This document shows, piece after piece, positions 4,343-9,573 of a DNA stretch of 9,573 nt. The DNA is from CAYFSC01 sp964345695. GTDB lineage: Bacteria > Bacteroidota > Rhodothermia > Rhodothermales > Salinibacteraceae. The translations under genes were made by a program, and so were the position numbers. Location: positions 1 through 9,573 of the forward strand of contig CAYFSC010000119.1 of assembly GCA_964345695.1 (NCBI GenBank), in the 5' to 3' direction. The notes beneath the pieces were generated by a model. That model did no database searches. It was not told the origin of the DNA and saw only the letters and a list, made by a program, of their open reading frames with translations. The first letter of the stretch is position 1, and each line of letters starts with the position of its first letter.

Positions 4343-7271
4343 CCAGGTCCACGGTGTCTTGCGGCTCGGCCTGGGCATCGAGCCGGCGGAAGTAGGCCTG
4401 GGAGCGCGCCTGCGTGGCCTCTACGAAGGGGCGCACCTGGAACACCCAGAGGTGCCCGTCCCGAAAGCCGAGCTCCACGTCGTACGGCCCCTCGGAGGCG
4501 ACGCCGGGCACTGAGGGCAGCCGGTCGCGCAGCGTGCGCGCCAGGCGACGGAGCGTGTCCCGGTCACTGGCGGTGAGCACGGGGCGATGAAACGTCACGG
4601 GCTGCTCCGCCGTCCCGCCCTCGGGCGGAAGCACCGTGGCCCTGGGGGTCCGCAGCGGGGACAGGAGCACGTCGTCGCCGTCGGGCTGGAGGAGGGTGAC
4701 CTCGGTGGCCTCGCCCTTGACGGCCCCGCCCACACCCCGGCTGAAGGACGCGGTGAGCGCGTCGGGCGTCCCCTGCGAGACGCCGGTGGTGATAAGAACG
4801 CCGGACGTTTCGACGGACACCGCCCGTTGGATCAGCACGGACGGGTAGACGTGCGCCGGATTCTGGAGGACACGCTGCCGCCACCGGTAGCTGCGTTCCG
4901 TGTAGGGCGAAGCCCACACCCGGCGGATGGCGTCGAGGATGGACGACGCGTCGACCACATTTGGCACCGTCAGGTTGAGACCGGCTCCGGTGAATCCCGG
5001 CAGATCTTCCATGTTGGTATCGCTGCGGAGAAAGACGCCGGCTTCTCCCATTGGGGCGCCCAGCGCCTTTTGAAACGTCGCACGGAGGGCCGACCGGAAC
5101 GACGGCCTCAGCGGCATCGTGCGGATGGCACGGCGGAGCGTGTCGAGGCGGGCACGAATCATCGGCGTCAGGGCAGGGCCAGCGGACGCGTCGAAGGTTG
5201 CCTGAAGGTAGTCCCAGTACGACCCGTCCGTGCCGGGCATCGGCTGGTCCATGTGCGCGCGGAAGACGCCGAACGGAACGGCAAACCCGGAGGCGACGCG
5301 ATCGGGGAAGAGGGACTTCAGTTGCCCCAGATTGGCCGCTTTCGGGCCGACGATGCGCCCGCCATCGTCGGACTGCAGGGCTGTCAGAGACGGGAGGGTG
5401 CGGCGCGACAGATCGAGGGCGTCGACCGACACGTGGACGGTGGAGCGCGTCGTGTCGGGGGCAACGAGCCGCCGCTCCGCGTCCGTCATGTCCCCTGCGG
5501 GAACGAGCCGGACCGTGCCGCCGGGCGACACGGCGAAGAACACGCGGGTGCCGTCGTACGACGCCAGCGCCTCCGTCTGATCGTCTGGAAGGGAGGCGGT
5601 CGGGATCCCGAGGTTGCGAGCGAGAAGCTGCACGTGCGACACCACGTTGTTCTCGGCGGTCGTCAGGAGGCCGGCCACGGGCGGAAGATCCGGCGGCGCC
5701 TCGGGGAGCACGTAGATGTCGTCGTGCTCGAGCGATGCGGCGCGGGGCGTTTCCGTCACGACGCGGAGCGTTCCGGCCACGACGCCGGGCGTGAGCCCGC
5801 GGATGCGCCCGGTGTCCGACACATCGAGCAGCCGGTGCTGCCGTCCCGTCACGGCGTCCAGCAGGGTTCCGAGGCGTCCGGCCACCTTGCCGAGCGGGAG
5901 CAGCACGGAACTGCGCACGCGGGCGTCGATGAATCCGCGGGCCTTCGGCTCGAACGTCGCGTATCGCTCCACCACGTGCCGGTAATGGGCGGACACCATG
6001 GCCGTGCCCCACTCGGCCACGCGCCGTAGGACGTTGACGCGGTCGGCAAACGCCTCGCGATCGAGCACCGAGTCGGACGGAGACGGCAGTCGGGACGCCA
6101 CGCGGTTCCACTCCCAGAGCTCGATGTGCCCGCTCCCGGCGGTGGCCCGCGCGAGCGCCCGGCCTTTCGCCAGCAGCGCGCGCCGGGTGCGGGGCGTCCA
6201 GGTGGAGGCGCGGCGGAGCAGCTCGGTTTCCAGCGCAAGGGACAGGTCGAGGGCGGCCAGCCGATCCGGGGGGGCGAGCGTGGTAATCGTGCGGCGGAGC
6301 TGCAGCAGCACGGTACTGCCCCGCTCGATCCGCTGCGCGGCGGAGAGCGACGGCCACGCGTCGACCAGCGCCTGGGCCGCCTGCGTCACGTCGTGGTCGG
6401 CGGGCAGTGCGGAGAGGGGACGGGCCAGGCGATCTGCGCCGGTGGTTTCGTACGCGGCGGTCAGGTCCTGCTCCAGGCGTTCAAGCGAGGCCGCAACCTC
6501 GTCATCAAGCGTATCCCCATGCGTTTCGAGGAAGGTGCGCACACGCTCCAGATCCTCGGGACCCGGCTGCCCGTGGATCTTTACGCGGAGGGGCATGAAC
6601 GCGGGGACGGCCTCCGCGATGTCCGTAGCGGTCGCGCGAATCCGCTGCTGCACGTCTGGCGACGTCCCGTCTGCGCCGTGCGGGAGGTCGCGCACCGCCT
6701 GGCGGAGCAGGAAGAAGTGCGAGCGCACACGGTCGTCGTCCTCCAGCATCTGGACGAGAAAGGAGCGTCCCCACGCGGCCTCGTCCTCGGCCTGGAAGGC
6801 GCCGCGGTAGTGCTGCGCACGCCGCAAAATCCAGCCGTCGTCCACGCGGTACAGGTAGGCGCCCAGCTGGTACTGCTTGAGGCGAGTATGGCGGCCGTTG
6901 CCATTCCAAAACGCCTGCGTGTCCGTCCCGGCCAAGATCTGTCCGAGATACAGCCCGTACCGGTCGCGGAGGCGCTGCGCCTCGTCCTTGAGGAGCGCGT
7001 GCTGAATGCCGCCGGGCGCGTCGCAGCGCTGCTGCGCCGGAATGACGCTGCCGTCGGGACAAAACCACCGGATGCCCGCATAGGGCCCTCGGCGATCGGT
7101 CTTCCAGTCCTCGATGAGCGTCTGGATGCGGTCGGCGGCTGCCGCGTCCAGCGCCGGCTGCGCAGCGGACGGGCAGACGCCAGCGAGGATGCCGGCACTG
7201 AGGATCGCGACGGCAAGTGTTATTCGAAGACGTCTATGAGAACGTCGCGGGAGGCGACACTGGGTGTGCAT
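4323..7271 (-). CDS. Exported dikinase-like protein (phosphohistidine + PPDK-type ATP-binding domain)
   Basis: A 982-residue protein related to the PEP synthase/PPDK/glucan water dikinase superfamily. ATG 7271 is chosen because it gives a signal peptide (Arg-rich start, hydrophobic core about 17-30, cleavage near PSA at 34-36); ATG 7454 would add 61 residues in front. Residues 37 to about 530 match nothing I recognise and are mostly helical; the only two Cys of the mature chain, C71 and C83, could form a disulfide. Then comes a phosphohistidine-type segment, NNVVSHVQLLARNLGIPTA (H546), followed by the ATP-binding domain: VGPKAANLG (K644), SGFAVPFGVF, LRSDTNMEDLPG (R749, E755, D756), RRVWASPYTERSY and VELGF...FQVRP (E933, Q945, R947). 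In PEP synthase and PPDK the ATP domain comes first and a PEP-binding barrel ends the chain; here the order is reversed and the barrel is absent, as in glucan water dikinase, and several motifs also read closest to that family from memory. It may phosphorylate a polysaccharide or other envelope target, or only bind nucleotide. Substrate unknown; ATP supply outside the cytoplasm is a problem. Confidence 0.85.
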   Translation of the reverse strand: MHTQCRLPRRSHRRLRITLAVAILSAGILAGVCPSAAQPALDAAAADRIQTLIEDWKTDRRGPYAGIRWFCPDGSVIPAQQRCDAPGGIQHALLKDEAQRLRDRYGLYLGQILAGTDTQAFWNGNGRHTRLKQYQLGAYLYRVDDGWILRRAQHYRGAFQAEDEAAWGRSFLVQMLEDDDRVRSHFFLLRQAVRDLPHGADGTSPDVQQRIRATATDIAEAVPAFMPLRVKIHGQPGPEDLERVRTFLETHGDTLDDEVAASLERLEQDLTAAYETTGADRLARPLSALPADHDVTQAAQALVDAWPSLSAAQRIERGSTVLLQLRRTITTLAPPDRLAALDLSLALETELLRRASTWTPRTRRALLAKGRALARATAGSGHIELWEWNRVASRLPSPSDSVLDREAFADRVNVLRRVAEWGTAMVSAHYRHVVERYATFEPKARGFIDARVRSSVLLPLGKVAGRLGTLLDAVTGRQHRLLDVSDTGRIRGLTPGVVAGTLRVVTETPRAASLEHDDIYVLPEAPPDLPPVAGLLTTAENNVVSHVQLLARNLGIPTASLPDDQTEALASYDGTRVFFAVSPGGTVRLVPAGDMTDAERRLVAPDTTRSTVHVSVDALDLSRRTLPSLTALQSDDGGRIVGPKAANLGQLKSLFPDRVASGFAVPFGVFRAHMDQPMPGTDGSYWDYLQATFDASAGPALTPMIRARLDTLRRAIRTMPLRPSFRSALRATFQKALGAPMGEAGVFLRSDTNMEDLPGFTGAGLNLTVPNVVDASSILDAIRRVWASPYTERSYRWRQRVLQNPAHVYPSVLIQRAVSVETSGVLITTGVSQGTPDALTASFSRGVGGAVKGEATEVTLLQPDGDDVLLSPLRTPRATVLPPEGGTAEQPVTFHRPVLTASDRDTLRRLARTLRDRLPSVPGVASEGPYDVELGFRDGHLWVFQVRPFVEATQARSQAYFRRLDAQAEPQDTVDLAAPRND

Positions 7272-7573
7272 GACGAGAGTGGGGAAGGCACGTGGCGACG
7301 GAGCAAGGTCAGCAGCACTGGTTTGTTCGCAGGGCTCGCCGTACGTTTCATCGTAGGCTGCAGAAGTCATAAACTGCGGAAGCGGAATCCCTGCGGAAGC
7401 AGGATCCGACAGGTTGATGTCGCCAGAACGGCCTGAGATCGCAGAGCGCTCCATGGTGGACGCTCATCCACGCGTGCCCCGTGGCGTGTGCAACGCCCAG
7501 GCGTAACGCTTCGAGCACAGAGCGACCCCACCTCGCTCGCTCGACCCTCTTTTCACGCCACGACCCGGCTACT
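7272..7573. other. Divergent intergenic region between the dikinase-like and reductase genes
   Basis: About 300 bases upstream of both divergent genes, if the preferred starts (7271 minus, 7574 plus) are right. It should carry promoters for both. The open frames across it extend either gene at its N-terminus but lack domain or signal character. A 17-bp tandem repeat sits in the middle (listed separately). GTACGTT occurs at 7341-7347, the same heptamer found at 284 and 4083. No strong -10/-35 pair or Shine-Dalgarno sequence is visible. Confidence 0.45.
7374..7407. promoter_or_regulatory. Tandem 17-bp direct repeat, candidate operator
   Basis: CTGCGGAAGCGGAATCC (7374-7390) is followed without spacer by CTGCGGAAGCAGGATCC (7391-7407), 15 of 17 bases identical. 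It lies about 100 bases from the preferred start of the minus-strand gene and about 170 bases from that of the plus-strand gene. A period of 17 is not a multiple of three, which argues against coding origin. A regulator binding the paired sites is possible; no regulator gene is present in the window. Confidence 0.35.
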
Positions 7574-9001
7574 GTGCATACCTTCGACTACATTCTCCTG
7601 GGAACCGGCCAGGCGACCTCGACGCTCCTCGGCGACCTGCTCCAACGCGGCGGCACCATTGCCGTCATCGAAGGCGGCCCCGTCGGCGGAACCTGCGTCA
7701 ACGTCGGCTGCACGCCCACCAAAACCCTTGTTGCCAGCGCCAAGGCCGCCCACCGCGCCCGCACCGCCGGCGCATACGGCGTTGAGACCGGGCCGGTCGA
7801 GGTCGACTTCGAGCGCGTCATGGAGCGCATGAACAAGATCCGTCACGGAAGCCGGGACGGCCTGCGCGGCTGGCTGGAGTCGGAAGACGCTGTCACGCTC
7901 TTCGACGGCTGGGGCCGCTTCGTGGGCGAGAAAGAGATCGCCGTGGGCGACACGGTGGTTACCGGCGACACCGTTTTTATCAATGCTGGCGCCCGGGCAC
8001 GCGTGCCCGACATTCCAGGGCTCGACGACGTGGACTGGCTCGACAACCGGCGCATCCTGGAGCTCTCTGCGGTCCCCGACCACCTCGTCATCGTCGGGGG
8101 CAGCTACATCGGGCTGGAGTTCGGACAGATCTTCCGCCGGTTCGGCGCCGAGGTCACGATCCTGGAGCGCGCGCCGCGCATCATTTCGCGCGAGGCCCCC
8201 GACATCTCCCACGGCGTCCAGGAGATCCTGGAGGGGGAAGGCATCGAGTTCGTCCTCAACGCCGACGTGGACCGCGTGCAGGCGACCGCGGGCGGCGGGG
8301 TGGCCGTCGACGTCACCGCGGGCCGCGACCCGGGCGACACGCAGACCGTCGAAGGGTCGCACCTGCTCGTCGGGGCCGGACGCGTGCCCAACACCGACCG
8401 GCTGGATCCCGACGCGGGTGGCCTACAAACGGACGAGCGCGGCTCCCTTGTGGTCGACGAGAAGCTGCGGACCGGCGTGGATGGCGTCTACGCGCTGGGC
8501 GACATCAACAGCCAGCCGGGCGCCTTCACGCACACGGCCGTCAACGACGCGGAGATTGTGCTCAGCCACCTCTTCGACGGCGACGTGCCGGGCGGTGCGC
8601 GCACCGTGGACGACCGCATCACCACGTACGCGCTCTTCACCGACCCGCCGCTCGGACGCGTGGGCCTCACCGAGCAGCAGGCGCTCGACGAGGGTATCTC
8701 CCTGCTGAAGGCCACGCGGCCCCTGTCGCGCATCAGCCGGGCGAAGGAGATGGGCAGGACGGACGGGTTCGTGAAGCTCCTCGTCGATGCCGACACCGAT
8801 CAGATCGTGGGCGCGGCCATCCTGGGCGTCAACGGCGACGAGATCATCAACATGTTCACGGCCTTCATGCACAGCGGCAAGCCCTGTACCGCGTACCGCA
8901 GCGTGGTGCTGGCGCACCCGACAATCTCAGAGCTGATGCCCTGGATCCTGGACGACCTGAGCCCGGTCGAGGACGACGACGCCGAGGCCGTTGTAGCGTA
9001 A
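7574..9001 (+). CDS. RclA/MerA-like FAD-dependent pyridine nucleotide-disulfide oxidoreductase
   Basis: A 475-residue cytoplasmic flavoenzyme of the class I disulfide reductase family, expected to pass electrons from NAD(P)H through FAD to an active-site cysteine pair. In order: FAD-binding GTGQAT near residue 10, redox motif GGTCVNVGCTPTK with C41 and C46, NAD(P)-binding GGSYIGLE at 175-182, second FAD motif YALGD at 306-310, and a C-terminal dimerisation domain with H448 and E453 (AHPTISE), the usual His-Glu pair. It lacks both the N-terminal heavy-metal domain and the C-terminal vicinal cysteines of true mercuric reductases, and from memory reads closer to RclA-type reductases (FTDPPLGRVGLTEQQA). 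The acidic tail (VEDDDAEAVV) is atypical. The start is GTG 7574, because the Rossmann strand begins at once; a GTG at 7481 would add 31 unstructured residues. The gene stands alone, divergent from the dikinase-like gene. Substrate is not decided by sequence; oxidant or metal stress is likely. Confidence 0.9.
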   Translation: MHTFDYILLGTGQATSTLLGDLLQRGGTIAVIEGGPVGGTCVNVGCTPTKTLVASAKAAHRARTAGAYGVETGPVEVDFERVMERMNKIRHGSRDGLRGWLESEDAVTLFDGWGRFVGEKEIAVGDTVVTGDTVFINAGARARVPDIPGLDDVDWLDNRRILELSAVPDHLVIVGGSYIGLEFGQIFRRFGAEVTILERAPRIISREAPDISHGVQEILEGEGIEFVLNADVDRVQATAGGGVAVDVTAGRDPGDTQTVEGSHLLVGAGRVPNTDRLDPDAGGLQTDERGSLVVDEKLRTGVDGVYALGDINSQPGAFTHTAVNDAEIVLSHLFDGDVPGGARTVDDRITTYALFTDPPLGRVGLTEQQALDEGISLLKATRPLSRISRAKEMGRTDGFVKLLVDADTDQIVGAAILGVNGDEIINMFTAFMHSGKPCTAYRSVVLAHPTISELMPWILDDLSPVEDDDAEAVVA

Positions 9002-9407
9002 GAATCCGTTTGGACGTTGCACGGTGAGGATGTGGGTTGAGCGTTGTGGAGGTGCTGACCGGGCACGTGGGTAACACCGAATGCCGAGGGTCGCTGTGCA
9101 TTCTTGGCTCCATCCGGGCCTACCGCCCGGGACGCGAGCCGTCCTCCCCAGGATGACCGCAGAGGCCCTCGGGCGGTACTGGAGCTCCACTAAAGGAGCC
9201 CCACTAACAGGTACGCAGGTCGCCCCTGCCCTTACGCACCGATACGACACGCGACAGGTAGACCGCATGCTCCAGCAGCCATGAGGATTTGCAATCGTAA
9301 AAATAGCGTTAAGGAGTGCTGTATCACGTTTTCGTTATGATTCCTCTTGACAGCCCGGGGGCCGGTTTTTGTAAGGTATAAGTGCACATGACGCGAAGAA
9401 ACCGCTG
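9002..9407. other. Intergenic region with repeats and an AT-rich island
   Basis: No convincing gene. It contains a partial copy of the palindromic repeat (9123-9145), a two-unit direct repeat GGAGCTCCACTAA (9181-9193) and GGAGCCCCACTAA (9195-9207), and a markedly AT-richer stretch at about 9285-9390. In that stretch TTGACA (9347-9352) resembles a sigma-70 -35 box, but the nearest good -10 (TATAAG, 9377-9382) is 24 bases away, too far for a standard promoter. The short open frame 9081-9284 has no protein-like features. Confidence 0.45.
9123..9145. repeat. Partial copy of the CGCCCGGGA dispersed repeat
   Basis: The 17 bases 9123-9139 (CCGCCCGGGACGCGAGC) match 3915-3931 exactly. The expected second arm, TCCCGGGCG, is degraded here to TCCTCCCC. 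An alternative small stem (CGGGC/GCCCG around CTACC, 9115-9129) overlaps it. It lies about 120 bases after the reductase gene. Confidence 0.5.
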
Positions 9408-9436
9408 CGCTCGGCCTCTTGCTGGCCGGGCGTTTT
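9408..9436. terminator. GC-rich hairpin with T-run, probably a bidirectional terminator
   Basis: CGCTCGGCC (9408-9416) pairs with GGCCGGGCG (9424-9432) over nine positions, one of them G-U, around a 7-base loop. On the plus strand it is followed by TTTTCT (9433-9438). On the minus strand it begins right after the stop codon of the partial gene at 9437, and AAA/TTT tracts flank the stem, so it would also fit as the terminator of that gene. Its position between convergent genes supports a two-way role. Confidence 0.65.
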
Positions 9437-9573
9437 CTACGTCGAGAGACGGTCTTCGTCCCCTTCTTCCCCAGTGAAGACCGTATCGCCCGTCAGTGCG
9501 TCCGGGTAGCGCCGGCCGAAGGTGCGGACCGGACTCTTAGGAGAGCAGGACTGGCCAAGCATGTGGGTCCCCC
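9437..9573 (-). CDS. 3' end of an unidentified gene running off the right edge
   Basis: On the minus strand, 44 codons are open from the window edge to a TAG at 9437-9439. The residues include SPVRTFGRRYPDALTGD and end with TGEEGDEDRLST, with an acidic tail in keeping with the other proteins here. Third positions are mostly G or C, and a strong terminator-like hairpin starts immediately after the stop, both of which favour a real gene. A perfect 9-base inverted repeat (ACGGTCTTC 9449-9457, GAAGACCGT 9476-9484) lies inside the coding part. I do not recognise the protein; an internal Met would allow a 41-residue complete peptide, but a longer truncated gene is more likely. Confidence 0.5.
   Translation of the reverse strand, partial: GTHMLGQSCSPKSPVRTFGRRYPDALTGDTVFTGEEGDEDRLST

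Noticed and set aside
3874..4576. Open frames running through the N-run
   Set aside because: They depend on undefined bases and on the duplicated 55-mer.
2611..6029. Long plus-strand frames opposite the minus-strand hydrolase and dikinase-like genes
   Set aside because: They are antisense shadows typical of high-GC genes; the minus-strand frames contain recognisable catalytic motifs.
7574..9001. Mercuric reductase (merA) assignment
   Set aside because: No heavy-metal domain, no C-terminal cysteine pair and no mer neighbours.
9388..9477. A 29-codon plus-strand leader peptide followed by an attenuator
   Set aside because: The opposite strand reads a better coding end that stops just before the hairpin, and the promoter spacing is poor.
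1..9573. tRNA, rRNA, CRISPR array, insertion sequence or transposase
   Set aside because: I found no tRNA-like arm sequences, no regularly spaced repeats and no transposase or integrase motifs on either strand.

Overview
This GC-rich window (roughly two thirds G+C by eye) looks like bacterial chromosome, probably a contig or scaffold from a draft or metagenome assembly. Weak clues suggest a Rhodothermota/Bacteroidota-type, possibly salt-adapted organism: starts lack clear Shine-Dalgarno sequences, several proteins are Asp/Glu-rich with acidic tails, and most products are exported enzymes of unusual type. Nothing in the window fixes the taxon, so this is tentative.

Layout, left to right: (1) 318-1169 (+), a secreted His/Asp/Arg-rich protein of unknown function; (2) 1461-2492 (+), an exported serine hydrolase with SxxK, SxN and KSG boxes; (3) 2599-3867 (-), a second, divergent exported serine hydrolase with the same three boxes, convergent with the first; (4) 3868-4322, an intergenic stretch with three strong palindromes of interspersed-repeat type, then a 100-N assembly gap flanked by an exact 55-bp duplication; (5) 4323-7271 (-), a large exported dikinase-like protein with a phosphohistidine segment followed by a PPDK-type ATP-binding domain, an order that recalls alpha-glucan water dikinase rather than PEP synthase; (6) 7272-7573, a divergent promoter region with a 17-bp tandem repeat; (7) 7574-9001 (+), an RclA/MerA-like flavin disulfide reductase; (8) 9002-9436, non-coding DNA with a partial repeat copy, an AT-rich island and a terminator-like hairpin; (9) 9437-9573 (-), the probable 3' end of a gene that runs off the right edge.

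Four consecutive genes (1, 2, 3 and 5) encode predicted exported proteins, so the left three quarters looks like an envelope or periplasm neighbourhood; the reductase is the only clearly cytoplasmic enzyme. The genes lie on alternating strands, so there is no multi-gene operon here, and any shared function is inference. The most unusual item is the exported dikinase-like protein, which keeps the residues expected of an ATP-dependent phosphotransferase although it should lie outside the ATP-containing compartment. The most clear-cut structural observation is that the gap flanks are almost certainly an unmerged 55-mer overlap between two contigs, not a biological repeat.
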